DNA of 64,000 bases from Cyanoderma ruficeps (GCA_008694505.1 VZDJ01000174.1:5846601-5910600), one strand, 5' to 3'. Numbered from the stretch's first letter, positions 24,760-38,500 are shown. Notes: generated by a model from the sequence alone, not told the origin. Numbers and translations are program-made.

Positions 24760-27700
24760 CTCCTGTCACTTTGCAAATGCTTCAAATGGCCACAGCTCCA
24801 TGCCTTCAGTCTTCCCGAGCTGAAGTTGTTGATTGTGACTAGAGATCTCCTGGCACATAACCAAATTTCTTCTTTACAGTGTTAAAGTCTGCCCAGCTGC
24901 CAACCCCCCTTTCCATGTACACATAAATAAATGAGCTGCTGAGAGCATTTTCAGCCTGTTATCACTGAATTTGGTGTTGCACACAGAGAAAACTGGAGCA
25001 GCTACAACTCACACTCCTTTATTTAATATGTATCAATGCCAACCAGTATCTAATGGACGTAATGATTGAACACTGACAGGCATATTTCTCCAGCCTAGTT
25101 CTCCTTTGGCAATAATGCCTGACCAAGATTGATGACTCTAATACCAGAGCAGGCAGTTTGTTTGTTTCTTCTACAGGCTTCATTTTTCAAAGAGCCTCAG
25201 ATTCCCCTTCCCTCTCTCCCAAAGAAAAAGGGAATGGAAAATTGCGATGACTGCTGAGATACCTGTACAAGTGCTGCTGCCGTCTCCTCAGGCCACCAAA
25301 CCACAAAGGTCAGCTTCTCTAACGTGCTAACCGGGTTTATTCTGCCATAATTCACATGGTTTTATATCAGTCTCAAACTGGTGTGTCACAGTGACACATG
25401 CAGCTCCCCAGGTGAGGATTCAGACACCGGAGTGGAACAAAACCTGAGCGGGTCTGATCGGATCACAACGAGCACATTTCACAAGCACTCAAGTGCCCAC
25501 ACAAGACTCCAGGCAGTTCTCAGGAATAAGAGTGTCAGCAGCACAAACAAAACAAACAAAAGAGGCTCCACAAGCAAGGCATGGTTTTCTTTTTTTACAC
25601 TGTCTCGAGGAATCAGCAGCAGACGCCAAGGACATCAGAACAGCAAGGGAACGCTGACGTGCAAAGCTAAGCTAGGAGCCATTTTACAGCAGGGAGCGAG
25701 GCTGCAGTGTATGTGGCTCAAGAATAAGATAATTAAAGTTTGCCTTGCCTAAGGACAATCCACTGGGAGGCAAAGTGCACTGCTGCATGCTGTAGATGAC
25801 ACTTACCTAGAGAAAGAACAGAAAATGGAAGAAAGCTCTGAAACAGGGACTCAATGGAATATTCTGCTCTTCATGCAAAAAGCCAGAAATATTGTATTTG
25901 TAGATCGACTCTTCTGTGTTTTTATCAAGAATTCTTTGGACTTAGCCTAATGCTTAGGCTTTTTGTTCTATCACTTGCATTTTTATATGCTTTTTACAGA
26001 GAAATTACCAATGTTTTGGGCTACATTAAAAAAATTAAGATGCAGGTTTTGCTTCCTTACTAGCACAACAAACCCATACAGGAGAGATGCTCAAGGGTTG
26101 GACACAGGAACGTGACAATACAAAGAGAGGCAGAATTTCCCATAATCCATAAGCAGAAACAGCCTGTCTAAAATTTCCTGGGTCTCATTTCCATGAGGTC
26201 TTAGACAGCAGCAGTACTTGTACTTCACACAAAAGCAAAATGCAGTTGTAGAGATGAGTCCCCCAAAGGGATCTTTGCTCATCCTTAGCCTAGAGAACTT
26301 CTCACTACTCTATTACACTGTTCCTAATTTGAAGCAATGTGTGCTATACAGGAAAGGTTAAACAGGACTGATCAGCAGGAGAAAGTGCATTTTACACTGA
26401 ATTAGGTAAGACTACACAGGATCCAGCAACTGTGTTATACCACAGATCTATACTACAGTGACCCCATACTCTTCTCACAAATCCTGTCCTGAATGAAAGA
26501 TCACTACACACCTGAAAAAGCTCACAAAGTATCACTGCAGCTGCATCTTCAAATACAGACCCATTTAAGTCCTGAAGAGACAAGACAGATTTCATTCATT
26601 CTTGAGGACCTTGAGCCATGATTCTCAGTCATACATCCCCCAACACCATTACCAACACTTTTCATTCAACCCTCCGATTGTGCCCCATTTCTTTGTCTCA
26701 GTTTCCCCCCTAGTTCCACCAATAATTATTGAAAAGTCCTTGAAAAGCCCACAAGCCTGCAGTCATAAACTACAGATTAGGCAAAGGTGATTTAAAAAGT
26801 CTGGACTGAGTGCAAGGACATTTGGTAAATGTCAATTAGAAAACACAAGAGCCACAAAAAACCCTCAGACTTTTACTGCTCTGAAGCAACTTTTGCACTC
26901 TGTAATACCTAAATCTAACTCATCTCTTCTCACTTTATTGGGAGGTTTTTCTTAGAGCAGAGGTGCCTTTGAGCAAAGGTAGATCATCCAGAAACAAAGT
27001 CTTACTGGTAAAGAATCTGAGAGAGGTTAAACGCTTGGAAAAAGAAGCAGCAAAGTAGAAGATGCACCATGAAAATATATAAACACTGAGAGTACATTAT
27101 GCAGACACTGGAAATAAAACCAAAGCAAGCTCTCACTATGTTGTTTAGCGCTGGAGTTGTCAGAGTGCTCCAGTGAACAGCTCCAGAACCACGATGGACA
27201 TTCTCATGTGACCTCCACAGGCACATGTGCATTCTTACATAACCACCTTCATGCATGGATGAATCCTGAATTTTAATGTTTGAAATCAAACCAGCAACTA
27301 TATTAAAAACCAGGCTAAAACATTCTTATAACTATGAATTTAAATATCAGATCAAAAACCTCTTGTCCCAGAATCCACAGCATTTGCTCCTCAGAGATAA
27401 TTTGTATCTGTAAGATTCTGGTTTTCTTTTCAGCTTGGGACTTAAAAAAAAAAAAAAAGTCTTTTCTTTCACATTGTGATAAAAGACAGTCACAAAATAC
27501 CGGAGCTTCTAGAGAGTTTTGTATACCATGAATTTGAATTCTTAATTATTCATGTGTATAACATCTGCCAAGGGCAGAAAAGATATTAAACTATTTAATA
27601 AACCTATTTTTAATTTAAAACACAGATCAGGCAAAACTTTGCCTGGATGTGCTCCTTTTCCAGGTGCATCCAGGAATTTGTTGCTAGCAAAACATTACTG

Positions 27701-30700
27701 TAAATAGCCCAGTGCTGTAAAACACAGACAATGAGCATCTGCAGTGTTTGATAAAAATGTAGCAGAGTGAGAACACAGACTCACAAGTCACTGAGGAGAG
27801 GGACTTGGATGATGTCCTGCAGTGCTCTGGTCAAAAGCAAATGCATGAAAAGAGACTGAAGAACTGACTTCTGTCAGCTTAGGTAGGAGTAAGGAACTGA
27901 AAGGACTCGAGAGCAGCACAACACTCTCAGGGAGCAAACTGAAACCAGAGTTTTAGTATTTGAACCATTTAACATTAAGCAGAGGCTGGGCCATTAGTGA
28001 TGTTTTACAGTTTCTTGGATAAAAACTTTCAAACAAACAAATGCAGTCAAGGAATACAGACACAAAATGAAACCTTGCTGCTTATCAAAGGCACACACTC
28101 ATTGGGGTTTTTTCTTTACTTCACACCTGGCTCAAATTCAAGATGTGCTTTTCTCAGAGCAGCATGGAAGTCTCTAACATTTCTTGTCCGTCGATATTTG
28201 GTTTGCACACACACATCTGACACACAAGCAAGCCTGACACATACCCGTGTGGGTAATTCACAAGAGTAATTCTGCATCATTACTGCTCCTGTTTGCTTCT
28301 ACAGCAGCACTAAAGTGTTGTTGAATAACAGAGGCCCAGCAAAGTCCTACAGGGTCTAAAACTTACCAAATCCCTCACAATCCTGCTAGGGCAAAGAGGT
28401 TCAAATTATCACAAACACAATAAAGGGTGAAGAGCCACTATGAAATGCATGTGAAGGGACATCATGCAGGTAAGGTGGGAATTATTGGTATAGATCACAA
28501 CTTAGAATCACTTCAACCCACACTTTCTCTAAAAAATAAATATGTATCAGCAGACCTCCAAGCTCTGCTCAATACACTAGAATTATCACTAATTGCCTTA
28601 GATCTAATAAATATCACAGAAGTGGGTCTAGAAGATACAGCTCTCATAAAATAAGACCTTTTTCCCTCAAAAAGCTGTTTCATATTTGAAATCATTTGCA
28701 AAATACGGGGCATACAACACAAATTCCAGGATCCCAGATCTCCAGGTCCTGACAGATGCCTCACTGTTTGCCCCTCACTTGCTACAATAAACTCTGATAT
28801 ATTCTAGTCCCTGTCCAATCTGGTTCAGCAGGCTCGCCCTCTGCACACCAGGGCAGGCGGTGCACGTCCCTGGGAACTGTAACTCATGCAATAACTGGTT
28901 TCTTTGAGCTCCTTGGAAGCACTGTTACTATTCTTGGGATATTTTCTACCAGCCCTTGCTAAATGATCCATATCCTCTGCTGCAGCTAAACAACAATTGA
29001 TTTTTCTGTTCTTTCTAAGCACTGTCCCGTTGCCAACATATATTTCTCATTTAAGTCCTGGAGCATTTTGTTGCCTCTCCAGCTTAATCTTGCCTTTCCA
29101 TAAATTTACTTTATGAGGCTCCCCATCTGTTTCTGAGATGTGTGTACATGTTGTGTGTGTCTCTCTCTAGCTGTTACTCGGACAGGTGTATGTTTGCTGC
29201 CTGCACAGCATGTACATGCAGCCTATCAGGAAAATGAGATTCTGAATCTGCTTCACTGCTGGTCCTGCTCCCTGTTTCATACCTGTGACCGTGTTGAATC
29301 ATGTTGGACACTTGAGGTTCTCCTCAGTGAATCACAGCCTGCAGCTCTCTCCCTGGTGCTACACAGATTTTGAGATTACAAGCTCTTTGTGTGCATTAGG
29401 ACTCCATTTCTGACCCATTCCTATCACGGATTTTATGCTGATAGTAAAGCAGGTTGTTAGCATCACATTCCTTCTCATCTGTTTGCCAGAAACCTGTAAT
29501 ACTGAAATACTGAGAGAGGAATCACTGCACTGCCCAACCATCCTGCCTGATATCAGTACCTGCATCTGACACAACTTAATAAAGGTCAGTCCTAACTGGA
29601 TTTGTCCCTGAATAAAATGGATTCCTCCCCTTCTCTGAAAAGAAAAAAATTAATAAGCGTCCATAGCACTAACAATGACCCTCATATTGACATGTCCCTG
29701 GAGTCAGGGTTTGAAATTAGCCTTGCTGTGCAGCAAGCTCAGTGACTGCACAAAGCCTCAGGAGCAAGATCAGGCTGCAAGGGCTGCTTTATTATTGCAA
29801 AAAGCACAGGATGCAAACCCACAGTTTATTTTAATGTTCTTGGGGTGGCTTTGAGGACTCAGGTTAGCTGCAGACAGTAGCAGCAGGTATTTTTTGCTCC
29901 AACTACTGGTCCCACAGGCAGGGCTCTCTGCCTGTAACCATCCCATCATGTCCTCACAGCACTGTGCTGGTCACGTTTCTGCTAGAGTTTAAAAAGAGGG
30001 AACATAAAGCTCTTGTTCCACAGAGCCATCACCCATGAGCACCCCAACATCACGAAGCAGGATGCAGGATTCATTCCCAGCTGATTCACTCTGCAGGCAA
30101 GCCAAGGGTTAAAACACCTCCGCAGATTTTGTGTCTTTTCCTGCCCTTTGGTGATTTTTCCTAACAGAGGATGTGTTTCTCTTCTTAGGTCCTCAGCTGG
30201 GAATTTCACCTCACTAAGCTGCTGCTGTTGCAGGGACCCATGATCTCCAGCATGCCTTCAGGCCCTCCTGCTCTTTTCTTACAGCACACCACTGCTGTAG
30301 CTCGTCATTTTTATTTCAAGTCTTAAAGTTGTGCAGGGGAGTATTTTGTGCCTTATCACTGTGGGAAGCCATGGAAGATGGATTCTTTCAGACACTGCAT
30401 TTACCCCCACCCCCAGCTCTCTCCAAACTTGTCTTTCCACATGCTGAAAGCCTCTCTCAGTTGGAGTAAAGAGCTGAAAAGAAAACCCATTTCCTCTGGG
30501 AGTTTGCAGACCAGCCTGTTTTTCTAGGAAGTGAACATTCCTCTCCCTGCAGGTGAAACACCAGGATGACCAGCAAATGTAATTTAATTATCAGGGAAAC
30601 ACACATTGGAGCTCAAAAGCACCCATGTACTGAAGGAAGGGTCAGGTGCCACCTTCACCAGGTCTAAGCAGAGCGAGGTTAAAGTGTCAGGGAAGACACT

Positions 30701-31230
30701 TTTCAATGAGTACCTGTAGAAAAGTGCTCCTGCAAGTACTGAAACTGTCATTAAACACAGCACAAGGTTCAAGTGCTTGAGACTTAAGCTCAAGTAGTCC
30801 ATGCTTCAAAACAAAGAACTTAACTTGCCCTACAAAGGGCAAGATCCAGCCTGTGCCTGGCATTCAAGTGCTCTTAAGGAAGTATTTCTGGATCCACCTA
30901 AGCTCAGATTTAATTTTTAAGTTTACTGTAAAGCAGAGAAAGAACTTGCAGCCCAAGTGTCTTGTCTTTGCTACATTTTCCAAAGACCTTCTGCCATTGC
31001 CACAGCCCCTGTGCCAGGCCAGCAACCAGGCCACGTGTCCCCAAGAGATTGGGGATGACAGAAAAGCGATGGGGGAGCATCTCTCTCCCTGACATGGCTC
31101 AGATGTAAAAGCCAGGGTGTAAATGGGAAAGGGAGACAAGGCCATCAAACTAAAAGGTTTGTTTTGCTGTTGTTTTTCTCCCCCCTCCCCCCAAAAATTA
31201 AATAAAAAGTCTAAAGACTACAGCTTGCAT
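24760..31230. other. anonymous unique non-coding sequence
   Basis: I see no gene or mobile element in this stretch. It includes a 15-base A run at 27444-27458. Several short open frames exist (123 codons at 25381-25752, +; 95 codons at 27002-27289, -), but they show no domain and sit in mixed-frame sequence typical of chance. Confidence 0.5.
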
Positions 31231-31300
31231 AATTTAACATGCCTGTAAACATGGAACATGCATAATTGATGTTAAACAACATGCTAATCACCTCATAATG
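31231..31300. promoter_or_regulatory. candidate POU/homeodomain site cluster
   Basis: ATGCATAAT at 31258-31266 and ATGCTAAT at 31281-31288 are both octamer-like words (octamer ATGCWAAT). They are 15 bp apart, with further AT-rich homeodomain words between and around them. POU-domain factors bind such sites. This is a motif-only call and could be chance in AT-rich sequence. Confidence 0.3.
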
Positions 31301-34030
31301 TGAACAGAGGGGCAACCTACCCTCAGTTTATGTATAAGTAACAAGATGGAAGCCTGCTGAGCTCTGTATAATAGGTTCCTCCCCCCTTTACATTTGTGTC
31401 TCAGCATGATGGTAAACCACAGCTTAGGCAGAAAACCTAATGTATTATTTATGCCAAGCTTTGAACTGAAATGCTTCTCCCCATGTTATATAAATATATA
31501 TATTACTCCTTCAAACACGGTGATTGATTCTGTCAGGTCACTGTGAACACTTTCCCCGCTACAATGGGAAGGGAACTGCCACGCAGGGAACAGCAGCAGC
31601 GGGTGAGGAGCTGCTCCCTCAGTGCACAGACACAGCCCCAGACCTGTTCCCATTCCTGCAGCTTCATTGGGAACTGCACAGTGGTCCAAAGAGTTGTACA
31701 AATGCTGCCCCCACAGGGGAGCACTGCAGGGGAAGCCTGTGTGGATGCCCTGTGATCTCTCACCTCTGCCAGCCTCGCATTGCTGAACGCACAGGGAAGC
31801 AAAGGGCCCTGCTCCAGCCACATCACAGCAGCTGCTACAGGGAAGCCAGAGAGCCACGAGCACCAGGATGCTGAGAGCATCTTGTTGACTTCAGAAGGAA
31901 TATGAATGGGCTTAGAAGAAAATTTAACAAGAATTTTATCACATTTTGTTTTCACAAGCTGATGGAGCTGGGGGCTGAGTTGAGCTAAGAGATATTGAGC
32001 AGAACCCAGCAATGAATCCACAAGTGCCTTCATCCAGCTAACACAATACATGTGACTTTTGCCTTGTCAGAGGTCTGGCTTTAATTAAAATCAATCTTAA
32101 ATAATTTATATGGCATTTCATTAGATGAATGCTGAGTTAGACCAGGGCACTATCAGTACAAATAGACGTATCCAGTATATGAGCTGAGAAGCTGAGGTCA
32201 CAACAGGGCATTTTGGGTTCTCCTTTACAGAATCTGTTGTTTAAAGATGGAACACCAAATAATCTTTAACCTTGCCCCAGGCAGACCAGCTCTCTCCCAT
32301 GCAATATGTTAGCCAGATAATTAAAAGACTACAGATAGCCACAAACAGATACAAGGTATTTTGTTTTAATGCCAGAACTGCTTCACCAGTGGCAATTTAG
32401 AAATTTGACACGAGTTCCAGCATGCCCAAATTGTGCTCTCAGCTAAAAAGAGGTAAATATTTAATGCTAGAGGGAGTAAATAATTTTTTTTTAAAAAAGG
32501 AGAAACAATAGGTTGTATAAAATAAGAGATGTGAGTATAAGCCATTAAGGAGACAGCCAACATAGCCAGGATCAGCTGTACTGGAAACAAGTGGCTTTTC
32601 CATCTCTGAATGGAAAGCATCCCTTTAGAGTGATGGCAATACTGCTGGAAAGGTAATTGTGCAAACTCTGACTCCAGGCTCATTCCCACTGCCCACTCTG
32701 TTCATACATATTGGGGCGAATCTCCTTTAACTCGCTTCCCCTGAACTTCAATACCTTACAACATTAAATGTTGTATTTTGACTCATCTGAGGAATTTTGG
32801 TGCAGGTGGGAGCACCTGTAAGGGTGTGACCACCAGAGGAGGCTCCAGGAGGAACAGGGGCAGCACTGGGCTGTCCAGTGGCACAGCAAACCCCTCCAGT
32901 CACCAGCCACTGAGAGGAACAGGGTGAGCACACGTGAGGGAAAGATGGATCACAGGGAGGGGGCTTGGTGTGAGAATTACATCACTGGGAATGAAATCCA
33001 TCTCCCAGCCAGATGGAGCTGTGTTTGTTTATGAGCCTGGGCTGTGATATCCACTCAGTCCATCTGGCTGGCACTGAGGGGAAGTCCTGCCAACAGATAC
33101 CCTGGAAGGACCATTCTGCTCCAGCTTCCATTTCATCATTCCACGTTAATCAGTGTGCTATCCAGCTGGGGAGGGTATCATGGAGAGGAAACACCAAGCT
33201 ATGAAATGCAGCACTCTCTTCCTGATTAATACTAATGACTAAAAAAATTAGAGTCTCTTGAGCAAACCCTGCCAAATTCCTGCAGTCTCTGCAAAGACTC
33301 ACTTATACAAAGATTACTTTACAGCCCTCTTACCACTTGCTGCTGCCTTATCATGGCTGTAAATTGAATTAACACATCCAGAGCCCTGCAGCACTGCCAG
33401 GGGATTTAGAGGTCTCAAGATCAACAGGAGTCTTATTCTGGACTATTGTTTTTCCTGCAACAGTGAGGGCTTCCTGACCAGAACCACACTGATGCTGTGA
33501 GGGAAGATCCAGCACTAGACATCCTACAAAGGGATGAGAGCCTTTAGGAGATTGTTCCCAGAGATACAGTAACAAGTATCCAAGTAGAAAAAAACCCAAA
33601 ACCAAACAACCAAATCCTTCTTGGAATGAGTGGCTGACAAGCAATTGTGAGCAAGGGGTACCTTGGCTCATATTCATCCACCAAATGAGATGATGGAGGG
33701 TCACCATGAAGACAGAGCTGTGTACTAAACATCTGTATATGCAGAGGGCATTGCATATTATTCCAAACGGGTTTTCATGGTTCAGACACCTCGTGTAATC
33801 ACCAATAATGAAACTCAGCGAAGGCACCCAAAATACATCTTCAGCACTGGTGCTAAAACTTTGTTAGTCTCATTTCTTTAAGTGATGCAGGAATAATATC
33901 CCAAATTAAACAGAATGAATGAACTGAACTGTTCAACATTAGATGTGAAAAGTGCCTCTCAGTTCAGAGGGGGAAATAAAAACAAAACAAGAAGCTTAAG
34001 GAGGGTGAAGGTGATGATTTTTGCTTGTCC
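31301..34030. other. mostly anonymous unique sequence
   Basis: No gene is supported. A GC-richer block at about 31,560-31,870 has overlapping open frames on both strands (up to 172 codons at 31533-32051, -) but no domain. A 12-bp inverted repeat (CCAGCCAGATGG at 33005-33016, CCATCTGGCTGG at 33060-33071) could form a stem with a 43-bp loop. The 152-codon frame at 33369-33827 (-) is unrecognised. Confidence 0.5.
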
Positions 34031-34340
34031 TCCAGCAGAGCCCGGCCGTCTCCAGGGTGGGCGCAGTGAAATGACCCCGTGGAAGAGCCGGTTCCCAGCA
34101 CACACAGAGTCTGTGGGACAGCACCGTCATCTAGTGGGCATCCGAGAGAGCGCTCCCACAAACTGCTCCTGCTCCGGGACAACCGGCTCTGCTCGGGGAC
34201 CGGCCCCGGGAAACCAAGCTCGGAGTTCCCTGGGCAGACCCACACGACAGAGTCACTCGGCTCCTCAGCCCCCGCAGTATCACCCAGGACAAACAGCTCC
34301 CTCGGGACTTCCAGACAATCAGACAGATTTTCGGGGATAG
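34031..34340. promoter_or_regulatory. small CpG island with a CTCF-like motif
   Basis: By hand I count 19 CpG dinucleotides in about 310 bp at roughly 60% GC, giving an observed/expected ratio near 0.65. That meets the classical CpG-island threshold and contrasts sharply with the CpG-depleted flanks. Inside, the - strand reads GCCCACTAGATGAC (34126-34139), close to the CTCF core. Two overlapping + strand frames (33915-34340 and 34079-34420) are open, but islands lose stop codons by composition and I recognise no protein. It could be an orphan island: the promoter of an unannotated long non-coding RNA, an insulator or an enhancer. Which one cannot be read from sequence. Confidence 0.5.
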
Positions 34341-34872
34341 AGGTGTGTCTATCACACCCTCACCTACTAAGCCTCAGATATTTCTTTCTGGCAATCAATA
34401 GAAAGACTCATTTTGAATAAGGGTGAAGAGTTCAGGCAGGAAAATCATTGGCACACATAGCTAGAGGTTTTTTTCTAATTAAAGCTGCCACAGTACACCG
34501 ATCTTAGAGATCACCTATTAGTACTACTGCCCTCTTCAAAAGAAAGCTTCCTAATAAAGCCAGAGCAAGGAACTTTTAACGACACTAATCCATCACTAAA
34601 TTCTCTGTTGGGAGAGAGCACTAAAACCACCAAAGGTTGCAAATGCTCCTGAATTGCAGCGTTTAGGTCTGCACCCAGATGTCATTGTGTTTGTTCATCA
34701 CCATCAGCTCTTCTCCAGCCCTGCTCCTAAGACAATATTGTCACCAGGCCCTGCCTTGAGGCCACTAAGCATTGGACCTTTCTTCCAGAGGATGCTTAGC
34801 AGCGGAGCTGCCTCCTGTCTTAGCTGAGGGAAACTTTAGCAAAGCAATGAATTTTTACTACAGTTTTATATT
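34341..34872. other. anonymous unique non-coding sequence
   Basis: Nothing specific is recognised, apart from a pyrimidine-rich tract running into CTCTCAG near 34,900, discussed with the following open frame. Confidence 0.5.
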
Positions 34873-35580
34873 TTGTCCTTCTTTTGTAATCCCTCTCAGT
34901 GGCAGAGCCTGAATGAGGACACAGCTATGACTGGGAGTGTTCTGTGGGAGTTACAACATTTCTCAGTCCCTGATGTGCTGCACCAAGTTCCTGTTTTGAA
35001 GTTGAGCCTCTGCTGTCAAGACATTTGCTTAGTTTTGAGTTGTGGGATTTTTTTTTTCCCCTCCACATTCCCATTTTTCTCATTGTTCTCCAGTCCCTCT
35101 TTCAATTTTATATTCCCAGCAAAATTTGCCTTTATAACACAGTTTGCCCCTCCTCCAGAGATATTAACCCACTTCATTTGCTGCCTGCTGGGTAAAAAGA
35201 TAAAAGGGCTCCACTTGTGCCAATTTAAAGTCTCTATTAATAAAAGGAACCAGAGCATTTATGCAGAAACTATTTACCTCATTATGTGGCCTTATAGCCA
35301 GGTATGTGCTCCGAGTTTAAAGAAAGCAGCTAAAATCCATTTTCTGTTTCTAAGGGAGGGAGTGAAATCAATTCCTAATGAGACTGCAAAGGCTCCATTC
35401 CCGGCAGAGAACAGAGCTACAGTTACCACTGGAACAGCACAAGGAAAGGTGGAGTCTTCATTCCAAAGCAGACATGCACAGCACAAATTAAACAGCCAAG
35501 AAGAACTCTGCCACACTGGGATCACCAAGTTTGTTATGGTGACTATGTTATACAATCCCATCAGATCCTGTGGGATTTAA
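34873..35580 (+). other. longest open frame in the window (235 codons), no recognised product
   Basis: This uninterrupted frame is the longest in 64 kb. Its first residues sit just downstream of a pyrimidine-rich tract ending TCCCTCTCAG, a plausible splice acceptor. After that point it reads WQSLNEDTAMTGSVLWEL. Further on, a T-rich run encodes a string of Phe, Ser and Pro, which looks compositional and not like a folded domain. No conserved motif, signal peptide or repeat is recognisable. By a rough stop-frequency estimate such a frame is uncommon but not excluded by chance. I list it as an unexplained open frame, not as a gene. Confidence 0.12.
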
Positions 35581-38500
35581 AGATGCAGGAAGGTCAGACA
35601 CACTGTCATAGTTGTCAGAGCATTCAATTCTTCACTGTACACAGAGAAGACCAGAACACTCCATCCTCTGAGTTCTACCTTTTGCCAAATAATTGACTCT
35701 CGTGACCTAAAATGATGCACTGATGCCTTAAAAAAAATACCTTATTTGAAATTTCACCTTTTTAGTTTAAATCTATTAATGCAGTCACAGTAGGCATTTT
35801 TCTTCTCTTTCCTCTGTGTAAGAGTTCTTCTCTCTCCTACCACTTCTACTCTCATCAGATAAATCTGGTGCTGGAAATCCCACAGACACTGACTTTACTC
35901 TCACTTCAACTCAAAGAAGCTGAAGTAACTACAAGTATTAGTTTAGCTTTGTGGTGTACAGGCATTCCTTTAGCCGTAGAGCAAAAAGTGTTTCTAAGCT
36001 TATCACAGCCTCAACTAATCTAAAGTTATCATCCCCAAAACCAGCAACAACAAAACAAACCTGCAGAACAAGCACTCAGTTTGCAGTAGTTTTTTAAATG
36101 TGTAGGTGGCAGTGATTGAAAATCAGGAGTTGGATCTGTGCCATGAGAATAGTCAAGGAAAACCCTCACTGTGCTTTTAACTGTTCTCACATAAGATTAT
36201 CCCACAAGTCTCACATGGTGCCACTAGATGTCATTCTTGGACTTCCAGTAGAAACATTGTTTGGGTTTTATTTTTTCCTCTAGTTGTTATGCCAGTTGCC
36301 ACAAAGAATGAAGACCTTGCCATGATTTACATCTTAATTTAATATGATAGTTCCACAAGAATATATTTGGCTTAATGTTTATGGGAGAAGACACATGCCA
36401 AATTCCTCCAGTAGGAGACAGGAACTGGTCTGCTCATAATTCAGCCCAGTATATGATCTTTTTAAAAGGAACACAAGCTTCAATAACTTCTTGTTTAAAT
36501 ATTGATCTTATCCTCAGCATTGTTTAATCCCTCTAAAAACAGAGGAAAGCAGTGCTTTATTGTGGGGAGGCTCTATTTATTTGCAGGGTTTTTTTGGTCA
36601 TCTCCTATTTGCCAAAGCTGGAGGTATAAATGAAATTATGTTTCCAAAGGTCTCGTTATTTAAGGAAACTCTGATGGAGACAATATGCACAACTAACCAC
36701 ATTTTAAAATGCCTACAATTTCTACTTGTGAAGGGGGAACAACACGAGGGGTGGAACTGGGAGGTATTAAGCAGCAGGGTAAAAGAGGAGCAGGATTGCA
36801 GAGGGAACAGTGAGCAGACCAGGACAGGACACCGGGATCAAAAGGAATATGAGAAAAAACTTGTGAGATTGCCAGCACCAGGACCCCTCAGGAAAGGCAC
36901 TGACACGTGGCCACAGTGAACACCATGACAGAACTGCTGTGCATTCAGAAACAAGAAGTGTTTTGGGGTCAGACCCAGAGCATGGCGCTCCAAAAGCTCA
37001 AGACTCCAGACATCATTATTCCAAGGCCAGGGCTACAGACAGCCCCTTAACACACAGGGGTTTATATTTTTTGCTGTGAAGGTTACTTAGATGCTTGAGT
37101 AAATCCATCTGACCCTTTTTCAAGGTTGATTAATCAAAACACTGGATAAACATTCCCTCGCTAGCAGCGAGAGCACTTAGGCAGGCAGGGCTGTGCCCTC
37201 CGAGCTGCTCCCAGCCAGGAAAGGTCACTGCTGCAGAGAGCACAGCCTCCCCTCAGCCCAGGCAGCAGCTTTGGCATGGCCACATCTCAGTGAAGCACAG
37301 CTTTCCATCCTGGCAGGGTTAACCCAGCCCCTCACCTTGCAATTTACCTGCATTCAGGTCTTTCAAGGAGAGAGGCACAGAGCGGTCCCAAATGCCAGCT
37401 CCTCCAGCTGAGGGCTGTTCCTCTGGGTCCCTTTTGCTTTTCTGCAGCCAGGCAGGAGTTCACTGACCACAGCCCTCCCTGATTCTTCCTGAGCACAGTG
37501 CAATAACCAAGATGCATGGGATAGGCTGCCTTCCTCCCACTGATGTGCAGAGAGAGGGGGGCTCCCTTTGCCAGAGTGTGCCTGGTGGCTGCAAAGGAGC
37601 AGATGTGCTCCTGCCATCTGAAACCCATCACATTTGTGCTGGCCACCACAACAGTCATCTCTTGTTCCACTTCCCACAGTATCTCTCATGTTTAAGCATG
37701 TGGAAGTGATGATCTAAAGGCCAACACTCTCACTAAGAAAGGAAAAATATTGAAAAACTAAAAATGCTAATCGAGCCAGGAAAGAGAAAAAAAAGAATAC
37801 ACACAAGCAACAGACACACAAGAGAATGCTGAGGACAATCTTTACACAGGAAAACAACCACAGGGTAATAAACAGAACTAAAAATTTGTTTGGAAAGAGA
37901 GCAGGTTTTTTACTGGGAAAATCATGTGTAACATTGGAAGAGTCCATCCTGCATCCATGAAAGGTCCCATTCTAGCACTTAATCTCCTGAGGCACATTCA
38001 GAAATGAACAACTCATGTAGGGGTTATTTCATTTATTACAAGTTACAGCCATCAGCCATGGGGAGCCTGGTGGCCACTGAGCAGTAGCACCACACAGAAG
38101 TCTAAGATGAACTGAACAAAGATAGCTCTGCAGGCATGAAAGCACCAAACTCAAAGCCAGCACATTCTGTAGCTGAAGAAGCTGCAGCCATACTTATGAT
38201 GGACACCCAGCTACAATTACAGCTCAGCAGCTGCTTGCTCTCACTCTTGACTCAGTCTTTTTTATCATAGGAAGCTGCTTCCTATATAAGCAATCAGCTT
38301 GACAAACAACCCAGATGTTCTCCCCCCACTCCTGCACTGTAGCAGCTACATAAACTATGAAGTCCTTCAGCTTCAGCATTCCTTCTCCTGACCAAGAAAT
38401 GGGATATCTGCAGTAGGAATTTGGGACACAGCATTCCATGCATCTCTCAGAGGGTGCCAGCCTGTCCCAGTTCTGTTTTGGTGCTGCGAGTACGAGGGGC

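Noticed and set aside
27444..27458. A15 run as a retroposon tail
   Set aside because: Upstream sequence matches no known retroposon or transcript.
31533..32051. 172-codon - strand frame
   Set aside because: No domain, and a competing frame on the + strand is also open through the GC-rich part.
32829..32842. CCACCAGAGGAGGC as a CTCF site
   Set aside because: It departs from the CTCF core at key G positions and has no supporting context.
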